Assembly: GCF_028453695.1 (NCBI RefSeq)
Contig: NC_135775.1
Location: 17,208,545-17,272,544, forward strand
Direction of reading: 5' to 3'
DNA from: Augochlora pura
Taxonomy: Eukaryota > Arthropoda > Insecta > Hymenoptera > Halictidae
DNA length: 64,000 nt
Shown: positions 1-10,571 of the stretch, piece after piece
Layout: every line of letters begins with the position of its first letter
Position numbering within the stretch: the stretch's first letter is position 1
Notes under the pieces: generated by a model
What the model was told of the DNA's origin: nothing
What the model saw: the letters and a program-made list of their open reading frames with translations, nothing else
Database searches by the model: none
Program-made: the position numbers and the translations under genes

Positions 1-3000
1 AAACAATATTATAAGGTTGCAAATTAAGCCAGTTTAATTTTCTTTAAACCCCGATAAAGCGCGTAAAGGTTTCAAGTACAGTTGATTGAAAACTTCAATT
101 ATCGATCTCAACGCTGCGGATCAAAATTCTGCAAAATTTCTTCGCTCGAAATTTGGAATGACTCTCTTGGATGTTTTCTGGACAGTCTCGCCATTTCTAT
201 TGTAATTGGAACAATCTCCTAATCCGAATAAAACGACACAAACCCTACGAAACGTAAACACGCGAATCATACGATTCGTGTGCAAATAATGTTTGAACGA
301 TGCGAATGAAACGATCAAGAAATAACGAATAGATTTCCGCGAATACGGCTCGACGTGTTCGACGGATTCGTGTAAAGATCGGTGCAGCTTGAACGGTTAA
401 TTACAGCGTTCAAGTACGCAGAAGTAGGAGCGCTCGGCTAAGACTAAGTAATCGCAATTTCGTGTGCGATTCAAAGAAACTATCGCGCCGGGGCCAATAC
501 GCGGCGGCGAAGAACCGGGGCGCGCTCGGTTAATAACTTATTTCCTTAAAAACTGAATCGATGGGACGGGCATTCGACACAGCGCGCGGCGGATGAAATA
601 AGGCAAAAACGACAGATTGGAGTTACGCGTTATCTCGGCATCACGTAAGTTCCACGGAGATGCCGGCGTCGTTAGGGACACGTGCAATTGGTCTGCTCGG
701 AGGAGCATCGAAAAAAAGAGGAAGTCGAGGAAGGTATGGACAAGAGGAAGAATACGAGCGTAAGAAGAACAGAAGCAAGAAGAAGCCGGACGAAGAAGAC
801 GAAGGATGGCTCGTAAAGTTGCGGTAGCAAGAAGAGGGCGACTGGTCGAGCGAGGACTAACACAGGGGAAGAAGGATGAAACTAGCGTGCGTAATTATTC
901 GGTGCGAACGATGTTTAAGTACCGGACTCGCGACGGAATAAGCGAGGTAGTTGGCAGGAGGAAGCGAGCCGCAACAAAAAAAAGAAAAAAAAAAGAAAGA
1001 AACGCCACGCCGGGAAAAAGGAGGAATAAGGTGAAAAAAAGGAATGCCGACAGAAAATGAGGATAGAGAAGGATTGGACGGGGGGTACCAAGGATATAAT
1101 TCAGCAAAAGCCTCGGCGAAATTAGTATCTGGAAGTGCTCCAGCATCCAAGCAGGATGTACACGTGGAGCGTGCAGAGATATTCATTCGGGACGATGACT
1201 ACACGAATCGGTGAACGCTTCAGCGTGAGCGCTCACGAGACGAATCTCCGGTTACAGTGGTATCATCTGCGAGGACCACTTTCAACCAATTTTCGGTAGC
1301 AATCCGTCGATCAGGCCGATGGCGAGCTTTTTGCCGTTCGCGCCCGTTAATGTTACAAATCAGTGGTCCGCGACCGAACTGCAAGCGCTGGGTTACTTTG
1401 TCGCGTAAAAATGATTTTTTGATGGCGGCCACTTGTGATCGCGGTGCCGCGCCAACTTAAATTGCAGGCAAAAATCAGATTAACCGGTGATGAGACGTTC
1501 GAGTCGCCGGGGAAATGAATTTTAATGGATCGTCGTATTTACTGCCGGCCGAACAAATCCAAAAAGCAACCGCACCGCCCGACTCGCGTTTCAGCGTGTA
1601 ATAATTCTTTTCGAAGAGCCCAATGCTACTGATTAGTTTGACCAACAATTGTCGACAGATATTCGTAATATCAAAATGTTGACGATATTTTAATATACCG
1701 ATATTTCATACATTCATCCCTTGCGCTACGATTTCTTCCGAAGCTGCGTTAATTACCTATTTTCGTTCTTAATCTTCTGATAAATATAATAATTAAGTTA
1801 AGTAATATAAAAAGTTAACAAGAAATGAAACAGTGTAGCTAACAGAGCCCTAAACGTGTCAGACATGTGTTACTTTACGAAAAACGTAAGATTAAATTTA
1901 CTTAAACATCTTGCTATTTTTATTTCAACGTGTGTCTGACAGAAGAAATTTATTCAATCAAAAATTATAATTTTAACAGTTCTAGAAGTTAAAATAATAA
2001 ACCGATCATTTCAACCGTTACGGTAGGTTTAGTGTCGTTTTAAATTATTTGTTATTTTATTTAAACGAATAATGGAAATGACAAATTATTTGAAAACAAT
2101 TTGTGAAAGAAAGTATTTGAAACAGTCGAATTATTTACAATAATTATTTGTTATCTTACTTTAAATCAAATGTTTGCATTAAAATTATATATACACACCG
2201 TATAAATTATAATTATATATGTATATATGTACACCGGTTTCAATTCTGTTCCTTTGACTTTTCGATTATACCTGCTACTTTTCGGGTCCCGAGTTTCGAC
2301 TGTGCATTTCGGTTGCAGTACTGTTTCGCGTAATAAATACAATGGATTTCCCTTCGGTACTAAAGGTATAAACCTCGCCAGGTTCGAAGATACGCATGGT
2401 ATGATCCCACGTCTTTGTTACAGTTTGTATTGCCGGCAATAAACGACGGTGGGCGCCAAGTGGTTTTATCGATCACACTGAACCGATACCGAGAACAGAA
2501 AAACGACATTTATGGAACCAATACTACATTGTTTCTGAAGAATCGATACCGATCAGCCCAAAACGATATTCCTTGTAACAGTTAAGAAACCGTTATTATA
2601 ACTGTTTTCAATTTCTGATGCAACTAATTCAATCTTTATTGATTATATTTATTTATGACAATATTTACTATTGACAACATTCTATATTTTGCACAAACTA
2701 TCGATCGCTAAAATATACTTAATAGAACCATCAAAACGCCTTTTTTATTGCAACAAGATATATAAATAAACGTTGACTTGTCGATATTGTCTATGTAAAC
2801 CAAAAATGGATACACGAAACATAGAGTATTGAAAACACAAGAAGAATTTTAAAATAGTGTTACCTTATTTTCACTGTATCAATATCATAAAAGAAAATAG
2901 CTTCTATTTTGTATAATCGATGGAGAAGGTTTTTAGGTTTTACCCAAAGATCCGCAGTCCGATAATCGTATTTCTCTCGACCGAATTTTTATGACGTCGG

Positions 3001-3309
3001 ATAATCGTAAAACAAAAGGACCCGTCGCTTGGACGTGTTCGGTAGTTCCAGCGTCAGAAACCATAGAACACGATTCCAGAGAAATAAAGGGAAAGACAAA
3101 GACGACTCGAGCAGGTATTGTGGTAGGCTTCGTTGGGTAACCGCGTGTAATTACGCACGGCTTTCGAACGGCGTTCAAACGGCGACTAATTACAAAGTTC
3201 GGTAACGTTCCCGTCGCGCCCACGCGACAACAGTATTAGACGATTCATCACATCCTTTTCAGAACGTCAGGTTTTATCGCGCGATATTTGTCTTCGTGTC
3301 TACAGCGGG
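1..3309. other. Gene-free upstream region of the E(spl) gene
   Basis: No exon could be supported on either strand. Open frames here are short, lack family resemblance and overlap low-complexity purine tracts (for example the A/G run near 970-1010). The first 1.6 kb is more GC-rich than the AT-rich stretch at 1.7-3.0 kb. A perfect 14-bp palindrome lies at 1224-1237. The region probably holds distal enhancers of the E(spl) gene, but no enhancer could be delimited. Confidence 0.5.
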
Positions 3310-3318
3310 TTTCTCACG
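3310..3318 (-). promoter_or_regulatory. Candidate single Su(H) site
   Basis: Read on the minus strand the nonamer is CGTGAGAAA, a full match to the Su(H)/CSL consensus YGTGRGAAM. It lies about 0.8 kb upstream of the E(spl) TATA box. Functional relevance is inferred from its position next to a Notch-target gene family; a single nonamer match can occur by chance. Confidence 0.35.
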
Positions 3319-3990
3319 CGACAGTTAATACGTGCAGAAAATGATTGATCAATTACGGAGAGGAAGCGACAGGAGACGGGAGGAAGCGGGGCGGCGTGCG
3401 ATCAACGCAGCGGCGGGCACGGTGTATCGTTTCGCGGTGGCTTGGTAGCATAGACACACGTACCGTGATTCAGTAACGTGTAACTAGCGGGATTGCAATC
3501 GAGAGAACGCTGGACTTGTGCCTAGCACGCTCCACCGGGCTGCTGTTCGGACAAGGACGGGCCGATCGGCCCGCAAACCGGCGAGACGGAGACGCGATCT
3601 CGATAAGAAGATGTAGCACGAGTACCCTCTTCGGGTACTAGAATGGAAAAAGGAGGAAGACTAGGTGGAACGAGGGAGCCGCGATCCCCCGTCCTTCCCC
3701 TCCGCCGCCACTCTCTCCCTCTGCCTTTGATCCGTCGGAACGTTTCTCCGTCGCTCCGCCGGCAGCTTGAACGAAGGAAAGGACGACGATATCGGGTCCT
3801 TCCGTATGAGCGCACGTTCGTGAAATAGCAAGCCGAAAGGAGCAAAGAGAGAAAGAGAAGCACGTTAAGCCGTGCATACCGTGGCACGACTAACCGAGGA
3901 GGATCAGAGGAGGTAGGAAATACGGGTTCAAACGGTAGGTGCAACGAGGACAAAGAAACGGTGACGATGGCTTGGTGTGGGCGCGTGTCT

Positions 3991-4011
3991 GGCAGCTGCC
4001 GCTTACAGGTG
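3991..4011. promoter_or_regulatory. Two proneural-type E-boxes (A sites)
   Basis: GCAGCTG sits inside the palindrome GGCAGCTGCC at 3991-4000, and ACAGGTG follows at 4005-4011. Both fit the proneural activator consensus RCAGSTG. They lie 10-30 bp upstream of the paired Su(H)-type site, the spacing expected of the 'SPS + A' arrangement known from E(spl) bHLH promoters of Drosophila. Binding by Achaete-Scute/Daughterless is an inference from motif and context. Confidence 0.5.
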
Positions 4012-4020
4012 GTGTGCTTG

Positions 4021-4053
4021 CTTGGGAACCAACCTCTACGGACCGTTCCCACG
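4021..4053. promoter_or_regulatory. Paired Su(H)-type site (SPS)
   Basis: A forward CTTGGGAAC (4021-4029, one mismatch to YGTGRGAAM) faces a reverse site GTTCCCACG (4045-4053, perfect CGTGGGAAC on the minus strand). They are head to head with 15 bp between them, within the spacing known for cooperative Notch/CSL/Mastermind dimers. The pair lies about 70-100 bp upstream of the TATA box, as in HES1 and E(spl) promoters. The forward half-site is imperfect, so dimer function is likely but not certain. Confidence 0.55.
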
Positions 4054-4067
4054 GAAGGCCTGTCCCC

Positions 4068-4073
4068 CACTAG
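4068..4073. promoter_or_regulatory. N-box (candidate HES autorepression site)
   Basis: CACTAG fits the N-box consensus CACNAG bound by Hairy/E(spl) proteins. It lies between the paired Su(H)-type site and the TATA box, a position suited to negative autoregulation. It is only six bases, so the call depends on context. Confidence 0.35.
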
Positions 4074-4121
4074 GGACCCTGACTGCAGCCCCTTGCCCCA
4101 CCCTGCTGAAGGGCCCTTGAC

Positions 4122-4129
4122 TATATAAG
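4122..4129 (+). promoter_or_regulatory. TATA box of the E(spl) gene
   Basis: TATATAAG is a strong TATA box. Transcription should start about 30 bp downstream, near 4152-4160, giving a 5' UTR of roughly 230 nt before the ATG at 4391. Confidence 0.7.
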
Positions 4130-4390
4130 CTTCAGCCACAGCCGACAGCCACCACAATCACTGTGATCGCTCAGCGAGTTCGAACAGGAGACGCGTCCGA
4201 GATACGAGTCGATACGTTCCGAGAGAATTTCAGTGAAAACAGCCTTCAAACGGTTTTCGAAAAACTGTATACGCAAAGACCTGTGCGACGATAAAGGACA
4301 TTGAACGACAAGTGTGATATTATTGTCGCGATAAGTGAAGTTCGTCGTTATCGGTGTGTGAAGATAAGCGAAATTCAAGGATTAACAACC

Positions 4391-5202
4391 ATGCAGATGC
4401 ACGAGCAGATAATGATCGTTGACGGACAGGAGCAACCGATCTCCAGGACATATCAGTACAGAAAGGTAAGCGTCGCTTAACTTCCGTTCAAATTTCCTTG
4501 ACATAAACCACTTGTTGCTTCAGCAACGGTGACTCTTTTTAAAAACGAGTTCTCTTTTGTTTCAACATCGAGTCGGTTCTTTTCTCTTTCCTAATATTCG
4601 ATTACTAGATGAACGACGTGTCGCTATAACGGTTCCCTACTTTGAATTTCCAGGTGATGAAACCTATGCTGGAACGCAAACGCCGAGCACGCATCAACCG
4701 GTGTCTGGACGAGCTGAAAGACCTCATGGTGACAGCCCTGGCCGGTGACGGCGAGAACGTGGCCAAGCTCGAGAAGGCTGATATTCTCGAGCTGACCGTG
4801 CGTCATCTACACAAGCTACAACGGCAGCAACGGCTTTCCGCGAATCCGGTGATCGACGCGGATCGCTTCAGAGCCGGATACACGCATTGCGCCAACGAAG
4901 TCAGCCGCTGCCTCGCCGCCACTCCCGGCGTCGACGTCGCCCTAGGCACCAAACTGATGACCCACTTGGGCCACAAGCTGAACGCCATGGACAAAACCGG
5001 CCCTTTGACCATCCACGTGGCCGCGCCGCAATCGTCCCCGTCCGCGAGCAGCGATCTCAGCTCCGACGAATACCCGATGCCTCTGACACCGGCCTCCAGC
5101 CAACCCTCTCCCGTACGAACGGAAATCGAGAGCATGTCTCAAGGCCACCAAGGTCTCCTGCAGGTCGCTAAACCCAACGAGCCGATCTGGAGACCGTGGT
5201 AA
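4391..5202 (+). CDS. E(spl): Enhancer of split / HES family bHLH-Orange repressor
   Basis: Coding exons 4391-4465 and 4654-5202 (GT/AG, phase 0) give 207 residues. Seen: a bHLH at residues 26-81 whose basic region has the family's proline (KPMLERKRRARIN, P29), an Orange domain at about 96-135, a Ser/Pro-rich linker, and a C-terminal WRPW at 204-207. Known for the family: nuclear repressors induced by Notch, dimerising through bHLH/Orange, binding N-box/E-box DNA and recruiting Groucho by WRPW to block neural fate. The intron between residues 25 and 26, just before the basic region, is a position shared by HES genes. The first ATG was chosen because it follows the TATA box by a clean 5' UTR; a second ATG two codons on is possible. 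Promoter SPS, E-boxes, N-box and 3' UTR K/Brd boxes agree with an E(spl) bHLH gene (mbeta/mgamma-like); the exact orthologue is not assigned. Confidence 0.95.
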
Positions 5203-6115
5203 TAGGTAGAGGAGCTGAAGCGAAACCGACGGGAAAAATCGTAATGAAACCCGGTCGGCGGAATTTCCGGAATTGCTGAAGCGACCTGATCGGGCCATCG
5301 ACGAGTATCCATCAAGCGGGGAGCAGAATACCGGTGTTGCAATTTTGTCTGTGATTCGAGCGAACGAACTCACGCGCCCTCGATCAAGGGAAATCGTAAA
5401 CGCGAAGAAATAACCTCGGGTAGCCTCGCTCTCGTTTTCGAGAAGCTGTACGGAGGATTATTTTGTAATTACGCATATGGGGTGTGCAAATACGGACTCG
5501 TGATCCGAAGAGAAATAGACTTAAGATTTTGTTTGCTTCGAATTTGCTCAAGACCACTCGGAGTGAAAGATCTTGGCGGGCTGGTTAACGGGAGGGAGCG
5601 AGAGAGAGAGAGAGAGAGATTCTTTTGCATGTCCGTCCGGATATTAGAAATTTGTTCGAACGAACCCCGACCGTCGTCAACGGTCGACAAACGTAGGATC
5701 TCGATGTAAACGGTACGCTCGCGAAACAGCGGCTGAAGCTTTAATCCACTCAACAGAGATATCTATTCTTTATTTCATACTTTTTATCGAGAATTTTATT
5801 TTGCCGATTTCGGTGCGAGACCGCGTTCTACGAGCTGACAGAAGGGCGGTTTTCCCGCGTCGGATCGCGCGCCGGCAAGAGCAGCCACTTCACCTCGCGC
5901 CGAAAATGTTGTTATATGTACATATCTCCTCGGTCAGCTGTATCAGTTTTACGCTTGACACAAATTCGAATGTCTATACGTTCTCGTTGGGACTGTCAAC
6001 GAGAGTAACGTGATCGAGTAGAGGATCTTGTGATAGAGAAACGTGTACCTGTGATATTTACTCTAGACCTAGAGAAATGATACTAGATTTCTAATAAACA
6101 TGTTTCATTGATCAA
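5203..6115 (+). promoter_or_regulatory. E(spl) 3' UTR with K-boxes, a Brd-box and a poly(A) signal
   Basis: The K-box core TGTGAT occurs at 5350-5355, 6029-6034 and 6050-6055; the last is a full cTGTGATa. A Brd-box AGCTTTA lies at 5737-5743. The poly(A) signal AATAAA is at 6093-6098. In Drosophila E(spl) and Bearded genes these motifs destabilise transcripts as targets of K-box (miR-2/11/13) and Brd-box (miR-4/79) microRNAs. No GY-box was found before the poly(A) signal. A (GA)n tract at 5600-5619 is part of the UTR. Confidence 0.65.
5600..5619. repeat. (GA)10 microsatellite
   Basis: Ten consecutive GA dinucleotides inside the E(spl) 3' UTR. It also fits a GAGA-factor-like tract on DNA, but nothing else supports that. 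Confidence 0.8.
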
Positions 6116-9100
6116 TTATTTTGACTTCTCTTTATAGCTTTTAACATTATAACCCATTCATCAAATCCCGCTGATCCGTTTGCACCTACTTTTCCTATTT
6201 TATTAATAATTCGAACCCTGTATGTCGCTTAAAGTTTTCAATTTCAACATTGGGATACATTTATACTGAAAGAAACTTAAAATTCATGCTAACCGAGAAA
6301 CTGAAAGTTGAGAAGTACTCACATTTTCACGTCTTCCGAAAATAAAGCGATACATTCCTCTCCCGCGTATCACCTTCACCTGTAACGAAATAATATCGGT
6401 CTTAATTACAGAGAAGACAATAGTATACTCGGAACTTCAGATTGTAGAAATGTTATAGCAACTCGTGGATCGATATTATTATATCAACAGTAATACTTAA
6501 TCTCCTAATAATTGTTTTTCTCTTTATTTCGAGAAAATATTTATTTGTTTATTTCACTTGAATTTAGTAAGAAAGATATATATAGTCCGAATAACAAAGT
6601 ATTATGAACTACAACGCAATTAAAGAAAAGTATCTTAAATAGCCTATCGCAACAATGAATCACAAACACGTATGTACTTCACAAATATACTTTATATCCT
6701 TTTTGGGAACATTGATGTGTTGTATTATCTCGATTTATACTAAATCGTTAACATCAAGATAAAATAGAAAATGATCTCCTGATCCTACAGTTGTATTTCT
6801 AGATCTGGTTGTAAAAGTGTTTATTTAAATATTTTAGTTAATTATAAAAAATTAAGAAAAATAACAACACGCAAGCAGGGTAGTATATTTAACACGAAAC
6901 ACTAATTATTTTCATATTTAATTATTTAAACATATGTATTATTGAATGGTTGTTCTAGTACAATTTCTTGTTTTCTAGGTAATGTTCTTCATGCAATCTG
7001 AATTTCGTTTTGTCTACAGAATACGCGTAACATTGTACTTTCACGCTTATGAAACATAGCAGACTTTAATTATTGTCACATTTTACTTCAAACATTGCCC
7101 GATATATTTAGACTCTTCATAAACTGATCGAAAGAACTAAAATTTTGGAATTTACAGATATCTAATTAAAAGCATCTGTCAACGCACAGAGATCCAGTAG
7201 AATACGAAATAATTACAACATGGATTAAATTGAAATATATATACAACGGGTTACATTAAAAAAAAAACAAAGAAAACTGCAAATAATAATAATAATAATA
7301 ATATCAAGTCAATAACAAGCCATAAACTAAATCGAAATACAAGTTCACAGTAAGAATGATAACACACCTGACAAGTAACACAATGTCATTACTGTGACAC
7401 TATATCGATTTCCTACATCAATGTAATAAGTCCTACGAACATTGATTAAAAAGTATACACATATTATGCAAATATAATAAATTGAGCGCGTATTATGTGG
7501 ATTCACGCGCGAAAACTAAAAGAGAACAATGCTATTATTCCTAAGAATTCTACAAAGTATTTACCTACACCACGGTCCGTCATATTAATTTCTTCGATTA
7601 GATCGAAATCGATACACATATTCGAAATCTATCATTCGAATCGACATATTCAGATTGTACACTCGTGAGATTGAAAGTAATTTAAAAAAAAACCGTGATA
7701 TATGTACGCTGCGACCTCTAGGAACGCCGTTCGTTAGACGGTATCGTATCGATAAACATTGATTTAACATATCATGGCGTTCTATTTAACAGATTCGTTA
7801 AGCATCCATACTTCGGACATACGAGTGCAAAGGGTTAGGTTAGTATCGCAGACGCATCTGATTCTTCTGCTGCTCGCGTTAATAAGAAATATCTGGCTGC
7901 ACGGCCGACAATCTTTTACCGTGAATGTTCCCATGACATTCGAAACGAGCGTCTTCTATCAACGAGCACGAGTCTCGGCCAAGGTTAATTATCAATCCAC
8001 AATTTACTCTGGAAACATTGGCGGCACACGTGCGAGCGTCGAGTAAATATAAGACGATTTCGTTGGAACACGTTGTTACTCGTCCGATTTTCGACGCACA
8101 ATTCAAAGCACAGGACTACCCCGACAATAGATGGAAGCCAGGTAGGCCTGAGGGACCGGGAAACACCTTTAGAACACGATTATACTTACTTTTCCGAGAT
8201 CGAGACCGCCACTCAGGTGTAGCACGTGCTGTCATCACAGGTGCACGATCACGCTCCGCGGCCATCTTGTGGCAATTTTCGGAAACCGCTGAAACTGAAA
8301 CGGTTTCGTTGTCGATAAAACGGGAATTAGAAGATTGTTATTATTACGTTGGTCAACATTAAATCTATTTTTCTTTGTTTTCGGTTTTTGAGAAATATGA
8401 TTTAAGAACAGAAAGTTGTATTTTCAACTTTAAACTTCTTTTTTCTATCTTTTTTTTTATCTACTATTTTATTCATTGTAAAAGTTACGAGAATGTTTAT
8501 TGCATAGAAGAATTCTGTGGATTCTCTTCTTAAGTATAACCCGTATTTTCGTATAACATTACAGACGTTTAAACAGGTGCAAACAATGTTGGAAGACAGC
8601 GAGACTCCTCGAAGAAATTAATTTTCTTTGGTAATTTTTAATTTATTTTAATAATTGAAGATTTAAGAAAAAATGTAATTATATCACAAGACGGAACTAG
8701 AATTCTTTATTTTATAAAATAATACTTGAATTTCTTAGACAGTATTATTAAACATGTGCGAAATAATTCATTTACTCAGAAACCTAACCATCTTCTATTT
8801 TAGGAAGTTTTACTATTTCGTATAAATCAAACGCAGTGATAAATAATAAAACTATGATATACAGTTATATAAATTTTATAACTCAAATTGTTTATCCCAG
8901 TCCTCGATTATTCTTGATTACCCTAGCCTTTTGATAATTTTTATTATATTATTTTTCTCTTTTGAAATTATAAGTAATATAGCACGTGAAATTATATTTT
9001 AAAGCTTATTTATGAAACAATACGACGGATTAATTTAATTTAACTATATTATAAAATGTGTTAATTGTATGATGACTGTTTTTGATGTCCTATAAAACAT

Positions 9101-10571
9101 TTTATAAACGTGTATGAAACATTTTGTTAGATAATAATAATTATGAACATGTTGTATATATGTAATGTTTAACAAACTGCATTGATTTATTCAAATATTT
9201 ATTGTTACATCCACAATCCAGTTAAATCGAAACAAATTCCGTTTCTATATGAAACATGTTATTTTTTTTAGATGACATACACTGTGTTATCGACATGTTT
9301 CTAGCTTCATTGATAATACAGATTTGTATCTTCCAAAGAATTTGTGGAAAAGGAACAGCTTTTTTACGAAAATATGCTCTTATTATATTATAGTATGTCA
9401 TATGCAATTTTGTAATAATTTAAAAGAATGTTTGAATAAATCAACACCAAACTAATTGTATTGAAATTTAGAAGAATTGTACGAATAGTTAATTAAGAAC
9501 ATTGGATCAGCAATGTTTCAAGAAGGTAAATACACATCTTTATTATTATATAATAAATACACATCTTTATTATTATATAATAAATACACTTTTATAACTT
9601 CACCGACTTAATTACAATTTATATGTAAAAAAGAAATGTTATTTAAACAAACTATTATTTCATATGTATATATAATTAACTTCTGCCTATTCTATAATAT
9701 ATTTGTCTATTTTGATTTCTTTATTTATCGACCTAAAAAATACTGTTACTATCATCACATTTAATTTTCAACTTATGCTTCTCATTGTAGTACCCCTTTT
9801 ATATCCTATCATCATTTCCGTTATGTGATGGTATATGTTTATAAAATGTATCATCAAACATATATAAAATTACATAAAATATATAATTACATATAATAAC
9901 AAACAATTTTTGTAATTTCCGAATCACGTATCTTTTTACTTACATTTCTAACAAATTCGCTTGATATTATTTATTCTATTTGTATTCCGTAAAGTTTTAA
10001 TGTATCTGCTGTTAAAGAACGATATGAACGAATATGTTCATTCTTACGTACGTGCACACATACACAAACGCACATAGGTATTCTTTAATGCGGATTATCG
10101 ATTGTACGAATTCAGTTTCCAGGACAACGAATGCACCTAAAGTTATCCGCAATATCATTAAGAAACGAAATCACGTAGTCCATCATATCCGCTCTGGTTT
10201 TTGTAGCATGTTGTACATGTTCCATTAGATTATTATATTAGTATTATTGCTGCCACGTATAGGTACCCGGTTACCCCGTTAGTGCACGATACAACTATTC
10301 GACGTATGGTGTCCAAGGAGGAAATAAAAAAGAAAACTGTAACGCTTTACGTATTTTCAATCCACGTGTCAAATACTTTGATTAATCGAACTCGTAACAT
10401 TTGATGACACATTATAAATTCGAAATAAAACGTTTCTTCTTTTTAACGTAAAGTGATACAGCTTGCAATTTACCTCCACACCATTACTTAGTGTTTCATT
10501 TAAATAAAGTAAACAAGCAGCGAATCCAAGCGTAATCTGATTAATTTTTCGAGCATTCTGATAATTGTGAT
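6116..10571. other. AT-rich intergenic spacer
   Basis: No exon with splice support or family resemblance was found. An (AAT)n tract lies near 7282-7302 and an exact 27-bp tandem duplication at 9527-9580. A more GC-rich island at about 7,700-8,300 holds a promoter-like GCCATCTTG (YY1/Pho-type core, near 8261), but no gene could be attached to it. The end of the spacer should carry the promoter of the CFAP210-like gene, with no clear TATA box. Confidence 0.5.
9527..9589. repeat. 27-bp tandem duplication
   Basis: A 27-bp unit starting TAAATACACATC is present at 9527-9553 and identically at 9554-9580, followed by a short partial third copy (taaatacac). Identical copies in a non-coding spacer suggest a recent slippage event. 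Confidence 0.85.

Noticed and set aside
806..1060. Lys/Arg-rich + strand frame
   Set aside because: Translation of a purine-rich low-complexity tract with no family resemblance.
3522..4157. 211-codon minus-strand frame over the E(spl) promoter
   Set aside because: No family resemblance; it is an open frame created by GC-rich promoter DNA and overlaps the TATA, SPS and E-box sites.
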